A DNA stretch of 64,000 bases from Pseudogulbenkiania sp. (GTDB taxonomy: Bacteria; Pseudomonadota; Gammaproteobacteria; Burkholderiales; Chromobacteriaceae), in contig JAGLBD010000002.1 of NCBI GenBank assembly GCA_018260425.1, positions 101,478 through 165,477 of the forward strand. Reading direction: 5' to 3'. Below, one piece after another: positions 42,520 through 52,899 of the stretch. Positions within the stretch are counted from its first letter, which is position 1. Each line of letters opens with the position of its first letter. The notes below the pieces were generated by a model, which was not told where the DNA came from, searched no databases, and saw only the letters and a program-made list of their open reading frames with translations. Made by a program: the position numbers and the translations under genes.

Positions 42520-43092
42520 TTACACAACACCCGCAGCTATCTTCTTTTTCTTCTTGGCAGGTTTCTTCCCTTTTGGCTTTGGCGGGAAAGCACCTGAAAT
42601 CTCGGCCAGCAGGCCCTTGAACCGCCAGTTCTGCGCGTTCACTTTCGCGACAAGGGGTTTGAGGTAAGCACTCTTCACAAACATTCTGACCGCCGGGTAC
42701 TGAACTGAACGATCCTTCTCCAAATCAAAGAAGATGGAGTAGTCATGCTTGTTGTCAGGTCCCCCCAATGAGATGAGCGCAACGTAGGTCAGGCTTTTCT
42801 CAGCATGGTAGATCATGCCATCAAGCAACTCAGAAAACACGACATAGGGCAACTGTAGTGAGCATTCGTATCGCAACGCATTAAATGCTCGGTGCTCCCC
42901 CTTGTACATGTATCGGTGGTGCTCTCGATGGAGCTCCGATTTGAACTCTTCTGTAAAACAGTGACAGCCAAACGTCACATGAAGCGTAATACTTACAGAC
43001 GGATTACCCACTGTCACCACATGGGTTTTGGAATCCAGATGATGAAATGTGTAGGTTGTACCTTCAAACTGTTTCTGCGGGAATTGGCTCAT
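42520..43092 (-). CDS. Orphan protein of unknown function, coupled to a recombinase remnant
   Basis: A 190-residue cytoplasmic protein without signal peptide or membrane helix. It has an unusual Cys/His stretch (VTFGCHCFTEEF), a His-rich segment (ELHREHHRYMYKGEHRAF) and a lysine-rich C-terminal tail (PKGKKPAKKKKKIAAG) suited to nucleic-acid binding. Its ATG overlaps the stop of a tyrosine recombinase remnant as TAATG, so it was once translated together with that recombinase. Base composition is lower in G+C than the neighbours. I do not recognise the family; a mobile-element accessory gene is likely. Confidence 0.62.
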   Translation of the reverse strand: MSQFPQKQFEGTTYTFHHLDSKTHVVTVGNPSVSITLHVTFGCHCFTEEFKSELHREHHRYMYKGEHRAFNALRYECSLQLPYVVFSELLDGMIYHAEKSLTYVALISLGGPDNKHDYSIFFDLEKDRSVQYPAVRMFVKSAYLKPLVAKVNAQNWRFKGLLAEISGAFPPKPKGKKPAKKKKKIAAGVV

Positions 43093-43240
43093 TAAATAAC
43101 CTTGGCAACAATGGCACCCAAGTTCATCGGATCACACTCCACCAGCTTGCGCACCGTTTTGATGCTGGTATGCCCCAGTAGTTCCTGGATAGCCTCAGCT
43201 CGCCGCCACCCGCCTCCCCCCAATTGCAGGACTTCGACCC
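43092..43240 (-). pseudogene. Tyrosine recombinase C-terminal remnant
   Basis: The minus strand reads VLQLGGGGWRRAEAIQELLGH then TSIKTVRKLVECDPMNLGAI before TAA. The LLGHTSIKT block is the conserved box-II end of phage-type integrases, but the catalytic upstream half is missing or decayed. The stop overlaps the ATG of the orphan gene, showing the two were an operon. Confidence 0.72.
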
Positions 43241-43319
43241 GACAGCAACAGCACACTATTTAACTACGATTGGTTTTGTACCAGCTAACCATACTCTCGT
43301 CTTCAAGTGCATACGCCCC

Positions 43320-43560
43320 ATGCACTACGCACTACTCCCGCTGATTGGCTGCGCCAATACAGCAGGATTTTCGTGGCTCATCACGGCGAAACTTACACCG
43401 CCCCCCACCTCGGCCAGTTCCTGACCGGTGGCGCTACCTGTTAACGCCCAATTCAACATCACCCTCGCCGCGTTCTCATCGCGGCTGCACGCAGCACCAC
43501 ACTCACAGTGATGGGTGCGTTCAGAGAGGGGCTAACAGTATGGATTTGCCAGGTCTGGCT
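43320..43560 (-). pseudogene. IS200/IS605 TnpB (OrfB) C-terminal remnant
   Basis: The minus strand encodes LSERTHHCECGAACSRDENA then ARVMLNWALTGSATGQELAE, matching the C-terminal zinc-ribbon and RDxNAA motif of TnpB proteins. An in-frame stop and absence of the RuvC-like core show it is dead. Plus-strand ORFs in the track over this area are shadows. Confidence 0.75.
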
Positions 43561-43607
43561 GGTGAAATGCGAATACATAGCCCATATGGGATTGTCCTGT
43601 TATGTAG

Positions 43608-43629
43608 ACTTATGTTCGATAACATAAGT
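43608..43629. repeat. 22-bp perfect palindrome with a second imperfect copy
   Basis: Arms ACTTATGTT and AACATAAGT flank a CGAT centre. An imperfect second dyad, with arms AGTTATG and CATAAGT, follows at 43627-43648. Spacing and arms resemble recombinase binding sites around a short core, and a recombinase remnant lies 400 bases away. It could be a recombination site or an operator. Confidence 0.5.
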
Positions 43630-43926
43630 TATGTTTCACGGCATAAGTACACATAACTCAACTTTTCAAGCGAGAGTGACTCGTTTCAACGTACCGAGTG
43701 ACTCTTGCTCATCTAGCTTATAGGTCAGGAGCTTCGCCTCTCGCACTGTAGTTCATGGCACCTATCCCGGAACGAGCCCCGATGGTGCCGATGTTCAAGA
43801 GGCTTACCGTTTCTTCGGAGGCCCATGACGACCGGCACGGGCAGAACTGACCGCACAGGCAATGATCCAGGTCAGGCGCCCCTGAACCCGTATTCAGCGT
43901 ATAATGGCCGTGACGTCTGTCTATAG

Positions 43927-45237
<1,311 letters not shown>

Positions 45238-45261
45238 GTCAGGCTTTAGGTAATACCCCAG

Positions 45262-45290
45262 CGCCACGGTTAACAACCGTGGCGTTTTTC
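45262..45290 (+). terminator. serS terminator
   Basis: CGCCACGGTT-AAC-AACCGTGGCG followed by TTTTTC. Confidence 0.9.
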
Positions 45291-45294
45291 ATTG

Positions 45295-45323
45295 AAAAAA
45301 AGCCTGCCCCGATCAGGGCAGGC
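45295..45323 (-). terminator. Terminator of S53 peptidase 1
   Basis: GCCTGCCC and GGGCAGGC arms with a seven-T run on the minus strand. Confidence 0.88.
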
Positions 45324-45357
45324 ATACAGTGAGAGACAACACATCAGAGGCTGGGTG

Positions 45358-47028
45358 TTACCAATTGCTACGGGTGGTGGTAATCAGGCTATTGAGCTTG
45401 CCGATGACCAAACTGCCCCAGCCCGTCGCCAGATCCCACCCCGTGGCGGCACGGAACGCACCATTGCTGCCCGAGGTCACGTCATGCAGGATTTCCGGAT
45501 GGCTCGGAGCCAGCTTGTACAAAGCCGGAGCCGGAAAATGCAAGGCGTTGTTGTTGGCGGTTTGCAGACGAGCCCAGATGCCACTGAAAATCGGAGCGGC
45601 CAGACTGGTGCCGCCAATCACCTGATACTGCCCATTGACCAGAATGGCAGCACCGCTGGACGGGTCGGCATCAAACGACACATCCGGCACCGAACGCAGC
45701 TTGCCGGCCAGTTTTACGCCCGACTGCCAGGCCGGTTTGGCTTCAGTGAAACTCACCCCGCCCCCGGTGCCATTCCAGACCGTTTCGCCCAGCCAGACGC
45801 TTCCACTACGGCTGGACACGGTGGTACCGCCAACCGCCACGACATACGGCGAAACGGCCGGGTAACTTTGATGGACACCGCCGTCGCCGCACTCGTCAGA
45901 CCCTGAATCTCCCGTCGACACAGCGAACGTTTGGCCCTGCGCTACCGCCGTCTTGAAAATCTGGTCGACAATATCACGGGTGCCATCCTGGACCACGTAG
46001 TCTTCGCACTCCCCCAGCGACACGTTGATGATCCTGGCCTTATTGTCCTGCACGGCCTTGTTATACGCACTGGCAATATCCTGATTGGACATCGACGTAG
46101 CAACGTAGAAATTCAAGGCACCGACGACACCGCCCGCTGTTCCCACAATCGTCTGACTATCCAGATTCCACTCACCAACACCCTCGGTATCGTTGCCGGC
46201 ATCCCCGGCCGTGATCACATTGGCCGAAACACTGGCAAGCTGGTTGCGCGAGGTAAAATCATCCAGGTCAGTCAGTGTCTGGCTGATATCCCCGGCCGCA
46301 ATGATGCCGACCGTGGTCTTGCTGGCGGTCGGTGTACTCCCCGCACCATACAGGGCCGGGAAAGCAACGGGATTGTGGGACTCGATGGCCTGCGGCTTCA
46401 CGGCAAGCGTCTTGGCGGTCTCCGTGGCCACAGGGGCCAGCACCTTGTGATGGGTGTGCAAGGTATGGACTGTTTGCAGACCGAGCACACCGGAAACCGT
46501 GGTCGCCAGGGCTGCAGGTACCTGGACATCCGCGGTATTGTAGATAGCGTTGACACCGTTGATCACCGTAGTCTTGATACCGGTGCGAAATGCGGTTTTG
46601 ACCGATCCGGCACTCCCCTGCGCATGAATCAGCAAACGGTTGTCGGAAATCACCACCCGGGTAAACCCCGATTGGCGTAGATACGCCGCAACGGCCTCGG
46701 CCTGAGCACGAGTCGGTGAAAACCGTGCCACGACCTCGGCATGGCTCAGCGGTTTGACGCCGGCGCTACCCAGCGTCGCCAGATAGCGATCCAGACCGGC
46801 TGCATCGCGCAAATTCAGGCCGACAGTGATGGAAACCGGCGTACCGGCAGCCGCTTCGGTTTGAAAAGCCAGCGTTTGTACCGTTTTTCCGGGCGAAAAG
46901 GCTTTGGTATGGGTCGTGACCCAGCCGCTATCGGCGGCATGCGCACCCATCGAAAACACGGCGCTGGCCACGGTGCCGACCAGCAAACGACCACGGAAAA
47001 ACGGTAATGATTTGTCTGTGTTGTGCAT
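45358..47028 (-). CDS. Secreted S53 (sedolisin) serine-carboxyl peptidase 1
   Basis: A 556-residue secreted protease of the sedolisin/pseudomonalisin family. It has a signal peptide (LLVGTVASAVFSMGAHA), an activation pro-domain (about 35-210) with the S53 pro-segment motif VARFSPTRAQAEAVAAYL, and a catalytic domain. That domain has Glu/Asp in GEWNLDSQTI, an oxyanion Asp in STGDSGSDECG, and Ser in IGGTSLAAPIF (about residue 475). The calcium site is HDVTSGSNGAFRA with GWDLATGWG. All catalytic residues are present. A paralogue lies just upstream on the same strand. Confidence 0.92.
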   Translation of the reverse strand: MHNTDKSLPFFRGRLLVGTVASAVFSMGAHAADSGWVTTHTKAFSPGKTVQTLAFQTEAAAGTPVSITVGLNLRDAAGLDRYLATLGSAGVKPLSHAEVVARFSPTRAQAEAVAAYLRQSGFTRVVISDNRLLIHAQGSAGSVKTAFRTGIKTTVINGVNAIYNTADVQVPAALATTVSGVLGLQTVHTLHTHHKVLAPVATETAKTLAVKPQAIESHNPVAFPALYGAGSTPTASKTTVGIIAAGDISQTLTDLDDFTSRNQLASVSANVITAGDAGNDTEGVGEWNLDSQTIVGTAGGVVGALNFYVATSMSNQDIASAYNKAVQDNKARIINVSLGECEDYVVQDGTRDIVDQIFKTAVAQGQTFAVSTGDSGSDECGDGGVHQSYPAVSPYVVAVGGTTVSSRSGSVWLGETVWNGTGGGVSFTEAKPAWQSGVKLAGKLRSVPDVSFDADPSSGAAILVNGQYQVIGGTSLAAPIFSGIWARLQTANNNALHFPAPALYKLAPSHPEILHDVTSGSNGAFRAATGWDLATGWGSLVIGKLNSLITTTRSNW

Positions 47029-47262
47029 GTGCTATTGCTCCATTCGGATAGAGGTAAACGCTACATTGGCGTCAGGTGCTTCACGACAGGCTCTGTCGTG
47101 CCACCCACTTTAGATATAACATGACATAAGCATTGCGAAAGCACCGTCAGCCACTTCACGCACACCCGTGATCAATTACCGTTCGTCAACTGTCATAAAT
47201 GAGACATTTTCATTATTTAAATAATATGCAATCAAACAATATGAAATCAATCAATGACACAT

Positions 47263-47301
47263 AAAAATGGCGGCAAACCCGACCCAGTCGAGTATGCCGC
47301 C
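47263..47301 (-). terminator. Terminator of S53 peptidase 2
   Basis: GGCGGC and GCCGCC arms with a larger loop, followed by ATTTTTATG on the minus strand. Confidence 0.65.
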
Positions 47302-47331
47302 AATCGGACCCTGTCACGGGGTGTAAAGGTG

Positions 47332-49017
47332 TTACCAGAGACCCGGCGTCGCTTTGATCAGCGCGTTGAGTTTACCGATATTGATACTGCCCCAGCCCGA
47401 CGCCGCATCCCAGCCTGGCGCGGCGGAGAATGCGCCATTGTTGCCCACCGTCACGTCATGGAACAGTTCTGGATGACGTGGAGCAAGCGAATAGAGAGCC
47501 GGAAGCGGGAACCCTAGCTGATTATTATTGGCCGTTTGCAAACGAGCCCAGAAGGCACTGAAAATCGGTGCCGACAAACTGGTGCCGCCGATCAGATAGA
47601 AACTACCGTCAATCATCACCAGTACGCCGGATGACGGATCACCGTCAAAGGAGATATCCGGCACGGCCCGCATTTTGCCGGCACCGGGAAGCGCAGACTG
47701 CCAGGCAGGAATTGCCTCGGTAAAACTGATGCCGCCACCGGTGCCACCGCCGTCATGATTCCACACCGATTCACCGGCCCAGACCTTGCGATTCTGCGAC
47801 AGGAGCGTGGTGCCACCTACCGCGACCACATAGGGCGACACCGCCGGGTAACTTTGGTGTACCCCGCCATCGCCACACTCATCGGACCCGGAGTCTCCGG
47901 TAGATACCGCAAAGGTTTGCCCTTGCGCCAGTGCGAATTTGAAAATCTGGTCATCGACAGCCTGACTGCCATCCTCGATCGTCCAGTCCTCGCACTCACC
48001 GAGCGAGACATTGATCACCCGGGCCTCATTATCGATGACCGCCTGATTGTAGGCCTCGGCAATCGCATAATTGCCCATTGAATAGGCGACGTAGAAGTTC
48101 AACGCCTTCAAATTACCACCAGACGCGCCAACAATGGTTTGGCTGTCCATATTCCATTCGTCAGTCCCCGCCGTACTATTCCCCGTCGGGCCGGCAGTGA
48201 TCACATTGTAGTTGACCTGAGGGAAGCCAAATCGCGTGGTAAAGGCATCGAGATCGATCAGGGTCTGGGTAATATCGCCGGCAGCGATGATCCCGACAGT
48301 GGTTTTACTCGCATTCGGGGTATCGCCAATACTGTAGATACCAGGGAAAGCACTGGGAAGATGCCATTCGGCCACCCCGGCTGCCGCAAACGGGCGAGCC
48401 TGATTCAAGGACACCTTACCCAATGAACGCGAGTGAGTTCGCATGGTATGCGCAGTTTGCAGGCCCAGAACCCCCAGCACGGTATTCCCCAAGGCAGCGG
48501 GCACCTGAGCGTCCGAGGCATTGAACACACGGCTTTCACCATTCACCACCGTGGTTTTGAGAGCAGTGCGAAATGCGGTTCGAACCGTGGCGGCACTCCC
48601 GTCGGCAGTGACCAGCAGACGATTCGGGGCGATATGGACATTGACAAAGCCGGCTGATCGCAAGTGAGCGGCAACCGCTTCGGCCTGTTCACGGGTAGGA
48701 GAAAAACGATTGACCACATCGCGACTGCTCAGGGGTTTGGCACCGGGACGACCCAGTGTCGCGATATAGCTATCCAGCCCTGTCGCGTCGCGCGACTTCA
48801 GGCCAACCGCAATCGACACCGCGGTACCCGCCGGTGCATCGGCCTGAACCGCCAGCGTTCTGACGGAGCGGCCGGCGGAAAACGCTTTGGTGGCGGTGCT
48901 GACCCAACCGGCATCAGCCCCTTGGGCAGGCATGGATGCAACGACGGTCATGACCACCCCACCCAAGCCCAGAGCCAGTCTTGAGGATACAGCCTGCTTT
49001 GACGATGTTTTGAACAT
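47332..49017 (-). CDS. Secreted S53 (sedolisin) serine-carboxyl peptidase 2
   Basis: A 561-residue paralogue of the peptidase at 45358-47028. The start at 49017 gives a signal peptide (LALGLGGVVMTVVASMPAQG). It keeps the pro-domain motif VNRFSPTREQAEAVAAHL, DEWNMDSQTI, STGDSGSDECG, IGGTSLSAPIF and the calcium-site HDVTVGNNGAFSA. The two genes are separated by about 300 bases with a terminator between, so each is probably transcribed on its own. Tandem duplication with divergence suggests different substrates or pH ranges (inference). Confidence 0.92.
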   Translation of the reverse strand: MFKTSSKQAVSSRLALGLGGVVMTVVASMPAQGADAGWVSTATKAFSAGRSVRTLAVQADAPAGTAVSIAVGLKSRDATGLDSYIATLGRPGAKPLSSRDVVNRFSPTREQAEAVAAHLRSAGFVNVHIAPNRLLVTADGSAATVRTAFRTALKTTVVNGESRVFNASDAQVPAALGNTVLGVLGLQTAHTMRTHSRSLGKVSLNQARPFAAAGVAEWHLPSAFPGIYSIGDTPNASKTTVGIIAAGDITQTLIDLDAFTTRFGFPQVNYNVITAGPTGNSTAGTDEWNMDSQTIVGASGGNLKALNFYVAYSMGNYAIAEAYNQAVIDNEARVINVSLGECEDWTIEDGSQAVDDQIFKFALAQGQTFAVSTGDSGSDECGDGGVHQSYPAVSPYVVAVGGTTLLSQNRKVWAGESVWNHDGGGTGGGISFTEAIPAWQSALPGAGKMRAVPDISFDGDPSSGVLVMIDGSFYLIGGTSLSAPIFSAFWARLQTANNNQLGFPLPALYSLAPRHPELFHDVTVGNNGAFSAAPGWDAASGWGSINIGKLNALIKATPGLW

Positions 49018-49184
49018 CTGCCATTTCTCCCTATTCTGATATGAAACGCTACGTCGGCGTGAGGCTTGAAAACATGTTAATGTCATCAACCTTATTCAAC
49101 CGTATAACATGACATATACGTAACAGGTAGAGATGGCGGCTGTTTTACTGGCAAGCCGCGCTTAAATGACTTGTTAGTGGAACA

Positions 49185-51713
49185 TTACTGCAACACCGGC
49201 GCAACGGCGTCACAGTCGATCTGGTCCAGCAACATGCGATGGAACTCGTCTTGCGGAACGGGACGACTGAAAAAATAGCCCTGTGCAACATGGCAGCCGC
49301 GTGCCCGCAGGAAATCCCGTTGCTCGGCACGCTCGACGCCTTCGGCGACCAGATCAAGCCCGAGACTCTGCGAGATGGAAATGATGGCAGAGGTAATCGC
49401 GGCATCATCACTGTCACAGTGCAAATCCATGATGAACGAGCGATCGATCTTGATGCCCTTCACCGGCAGGCGCTTGAGATACGCCAGCGAAGAATAGCCC
49501 GTACCAAAATCGTCAATCGAAAGGTAGATGCCCTTGGCTTGCAAGCGATGCAGCACTTCGATCATGCCGCTGCCCTCCTCCATCGCAACGCTCTCGGTCA
49601 CCTCAAGCTCCAGCGCTTCATGGGGCAAGCCGTTCTCGTCCAGAATTCGGCATACCGACTCGACAATGCCGGCAAGCTTCAATTGACGACCCGACATATT
49701 CACCGCGATCCGGCCATCCAACAAGCCTGCGGCGCGCCAATCGCGCATTGCCCGGGAAGCCGTGGCCAACACCCACTCACCTAATGCACCGATCAGGGAG
49801 CTTTCTTCGGCAATCGGGATGAAACGGTCCGGGGCGATCATCCCCATTTCCGGATGCCGCCAGCGCACCAACGCTTCTGCGCCGACAATCCGGCCATCAT
49901 CCAATGACACTTTGGGCTGGTACCACACCTCAAGTTCTTCGTGCTGTGCAAGGGCACGGTGCAAGGCATACTCGAGCCGCAGGCGCTCCAGCGCGCTGGC
50001 ATTCATATCAGTGGTATAGAACTGGAAGGTGTTCTTGCCCCGCTCCTTGGCCCGATACATCGCCGCGTCGGCATTGGCCAGCAAGATATCGGCGCCACGG
50101 CCATCATCCGGATACAAACTGATCCCGACACTGGCGGACACGAAGACATTCTGCCCCGACACCAGCTTTTCTGCCGACATCGCCTCGATCAATGTCTGGG
50201 CAACGCCCGCAACCTGACGGACGCTTTCGACATTCTCTGCCAGCAAGATAAATTCGTCGCCCGACAAGCGTGCCACGGTAGAGTGCAGCGGTGCCAACTT
50301 TCGCAGCACATCGGACACCATCACCAGCAACTCGTCCCCGGCCTGATGCCCAAGCGTATCGTTGACCAGCTTGAAACGATCCAGGTCGATAAAAAACAGC
50401 GCCAAGCGTTGACCGAACTCCTCCGAGCGTGCCACCGCGGATTGCAAGCGCTCCATAAACAAGGTGCGATTGGGCAGCCCGGTCAGGGCATCGTGATTGG
50501 CCAGAAAATGTAAGCGCTCTTCGGCCTGCTTGCGCTGAGTGATATCGGAGAATACCGCCACATAATGCTGGCAAAGACCATCCGGTTCGCAAATCGCCGT
50601 CACACTCAGATGTTCGGTGTAGAGCAGGCCGTTTTTGCGCCGATTGATCATCTCGCCTTGCCAGAAGCCCTCCTGCTTCAGGCAGCGCCAGAAATAATCG
50701 TAGAACTCCGGAGCCTGTTTACCGGAGTTGAGCAGCGCAGGCGTTTTACCCAACACCTCGGCGGCACTGTAACCGGTAATGCGGCAAAAGGCGGGATTGA
50801 CGGACTGAATGACACCATTGCCGTCAGTGATGATGATGCCATCGAGCGTCGACTCGAAGACCTTGTCGGCCAACAACAGATTTTGCCGGGTCTCCATCAA
50901 TGCCTTGTCACGTTCGGACAAGACCTGTTGCAACTCCAGCATGAATTCTTGCTCGATACTGCGCAGAATTTCCGAGAACCCCAACAAGCGCTCAACAACG
51001 CCATCGTCGTTGACCACGCCAAGATGGCGTATCTTGCGAGCGATCAACAATTGCCGGGCCTGCAGCAGACTGGTGCGCCGGTCCACGGACACCAGCGGCC
51101 GGGAACACAGTTCAGCCAGACACTCGTCGGGCGAGCCATCGGTCAGCAAACGCAGCACATCGCGTTGGGTGATGATGCCGTAGCCTGGGCCGTCCAGAGT
51201 GACGACGATAGCATCGCGTCCGGTGTCACGCATCCAGCTAATGGCATCGGCAAGATGCGCCGTTCCGGAAATCATCAAGGCAGGTGGAGCATCCACCGTT
51301 TCGACCCGCCGCAAACCGATAAACGACTCCGTCCCCTGATGCAGCACGATATCAGTCATCGATACCATGCCCTGATAGCCGTTTGGCCCAGTCACCAGCG
51401 CATGGCGAATGGTGTGCTCGCGAAACCGTGCCGTGGCCTCCTGCAACGTGGTGCCGGCAGGCAGGGTCACGACAGGGTGACTCATCAATTGGCTGACCGG
51501 GAGCTGACGAATGGCCGGATCGCGATAGTCGATATCCAGAGCGTCACTCTCGGTCCAAATACCGATGGCAAGCCCTGTGTCATCCATTACCACAATAGAG
51601 CCACAGCCGCGCCCGGACATGAGGGTAGCGGCCTCGCCAACAGAAAGGTCTGGCGAACAGGACAGGATTTCCGGAGTCAGAATATGTTCGACGGTTTGTT
51701 GCAGCGGTGACAT
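49185..51713 (-). CDS. CBS-CBS-PAS-GGDEF-EAL cyclic-di-GMP signalling protein
   Basis: An 842-residue cytoplasmic protein without membrane helices. It has four CBS modules in two pairs (residues about 8-125 and 140-260), a PAS domain (about 285-400, LADKVFESTLDGIIITDGNG), a GGDEF domain whose motif is RLSGDEF, and an EAL domain with GAEALVRWRHPE and SIDDFGTGYSSLAYL. The EAL residues look intact, so phosphodiesterase activity is likely. The SGDEF variant may be weakly active or regulatory. CBS pairs usually bind adenine nucleotides, so energy-status control is plausible. Confidence 0.9.
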   Translation of the reverse strand: MSPLQQTVEHILTPEILSCSPDLSVGEAATLMSGRGCGSIVVMDDTGLAIGIWTESDALDIDYRDPAIRQLPVSQLMSHPVVTLPAGTTLQEATARFREHTIRHALVTGPNGYQGMVSMTDIVLHQGTESFIGLRRVETVDAPPALMISGTAHLADAISWMRDTGRDAIVVTLDGPGYGIITQRDVLRLLTDGSPDECLAELCSRPLVSVDRRTSLLQARQLLIARKIRHLGVVNDDGVVERLLGFSEILRSIEQEFMLELQQVLSERDKALMETRQNLLLADKVFESTLDGIIITDGNGVIQSVNPAFCRITGYSAAEVLGKTPALLNSGKQAPEFYDYFWRCLKQEGFWQGEMINRRKNGLLYTEHLSVTAICEPDGLCQHYVAVFSDITQRKQAEERLHFLANHDALTGLPNRTLFMERLQSAVARSEEFGQRLALFFIDLDRFKLVNDTLGHQAGDELLVMVSDVLRKLAPLHSTVARLSGDEFILLAENVESVRQVAGVAQTLIEAMSAEKLVSGQNVFVSASVGISLYPDDGRGADILLANADAAMYRAKERGKNTFQFYTTDMNASALERLRLEYALHRALAQHEELEVWYQPKVSLDDGRIVGAEALVRWRHPEMGMIAPDRFIPIAEESSLIGALGEWVLATASRAMRDWRAAGLLDGRIAVNMSGRQLKLAGIVESVCRILDENGLPHEALELEVTESVAMEEGSGMIEVLHRLQAKGIYLSIDDFGTGYSSLAYLKRLPVKGIKIDRSFIMDLHCDSDDAAITSAIISISQSLGLDLVAEGVERAEQRDFLRARGCHVAQGYFFSRPVPQDEFHRMLLDQIDCDAVAPVLQ

Positions 51714-52072
51714 CGCGACCAGCTTGTTTATGAAACGTGAAAAATAGCGGTCATTTTACGAGGTATTCAATAAAAATTCACGCCAAACAAATATTTTTAG
51801 TGTCGCACCCGACATTCGAGTAGTAAGAATCACTTTCGACATCAAGATAAATACCTAGAATACGCATGATGTCATAAACAACATGCAAAGCATTTGATTA
51901 TTCTCAGTAATTCAGACACAAAGCGCGCACTTCATCGATGAAAATTCCAAGACAACACCCGACAAATAATGACATACAACTACAATACAAAACAAACCCT
52001 ATCAGGTATTTTTTTCACCGCGCACAGCAGTTAGTCACGTTTAAATACCTGTGACATAGAGGAAGAAGGACA
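51714..52072. other. AT-rich intergenic promoter region
   Basis: About 360 bases, markedly AT-rich, between the divergent starts of neighbouring transcription units. It should contain the promoter of the GGDEF-EAL gene. No ORF or RNA gene is recognised. Confidence 0.45.
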
Positions 52073-52133
52073 CGGGCAGGCAAAACAATAGCCCCGCCGG
52101 CAACGCCTGCGGGGCTATTGTTTTGCCTGCCCG
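52073..52133. terminator. Exceptionally long hairpin (25-bp perfect arms) after phaR
   Basis: Perfect 25-base arms (beginning CGGGCAGGCAAAACAATAG) flank an 11-base loop, immediately downstream of the phaR stop. The internal T stretch TATTGTTTTG on either strand could act as the U-tract of a shorter stem, making it a bidirectional terminator. A stem of this length could also yield a stable RNA 3' end. Confidence 0.7.
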
Positions 52134-52146
52134 AGGGAAGGAGTCG

Positions 52147-52713
52147 TTACTTTTCGTCGCTGTTCTGATCCGGCGCGGTGTAGCCTGCCGGAAAGCCGAA
52201 ACCGGTAAACAATTGCTTGGCTTGTTCCTGCATGCGATTTTGCATTTCAAGATACATTCCAGTGCTTTGCTCAAGGTAATTGCCAAGCATATTCTGCATG
52301 GCCGGTCCCTGAAACGACATGAACTCGGTCCAGAGCGTATTGTTGAACATGGCGTTGTCGCCGTACATCGCACGGGTTTGCTCTTGAAGGCGTTGCTGCA
52401 GCTGCGTGAAGATCTGCAGGTTCTTCTCCAGGAAGGGTCCCATCATTCCTTGCATGGCCTGTCCATAAAAACGAATGAATTGGGTCAACACCTCATAACT
52501 GAACATTGGCGAACCACCATTCTCTTCCTCGAGAATGATCTGCAGCAAAACACTGCGCGTAATGTCTTCCTGTGTCTTGGCATCCAGAACTTGCAAGTCG
52601 ACATGATCCAGCACCAATTGGCGCACATCGCCTAAAGTAATGTAGGAACTGGTCGCCGTGTCGTACAAACGTCGGTTCGGGTACTTCTTGATAACCCGCT
52701 TCTCAACACTCAT
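52147..52713 (-). CDS. phaR: Polyhydroxyalkanoate synthesis repressor PhaR
   Basis: A 188-residue DNA- and PHB-binding repressor. The start at 52713 gives the diagnostic N-terminus SVEKRVIKKYPNRRLYDTATS, followed by SYITLGDVRQLVLDHVDLQV and the PHB-accumulation-regulatory domain with LQIILEEENGGSPMFSYEVL. The Met/Gln-rich C-terminal half likely contacts granules. It is divergent from the phasin gene, its usual target: PhaR represses phasin until PHB granules titrate it away. Confidence 0.93.
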   Translation of the reverse strand: MSVEKRVIKKYPNRRLYDTATSSYITLGDVRQLVLDHVDLQVLDAKTQEDITRSVLLQIILEEENGGSPMFSYEVLTQFIRFYGQAMQGMMGPFLEKNLQIFTQLQQRLQEQTRAMYGDNAMFNNTLWTEFMSFQGPAMQNMLGNYLEQSTGMYLEMQNRMQEQAKQLFTGFGFPAGYTAPDQNSDEK

Positions 52714-52899
52714 GAAACACTCCCGGTTTATTGTCGTTGGTGTTGTGTGACTGCAATCTAACATAAATACAACAGACTAGAGCAAAAGTTCTGGGGAAAT
52801 TTGTCTGGCCATGCTACATTCCTGCGTCATTGTGCAGCGCGCCATTTTATCATGAGTCCGCTGCCGGCAGTAAAACCATCGTCAACGAGAGGGTTAACC

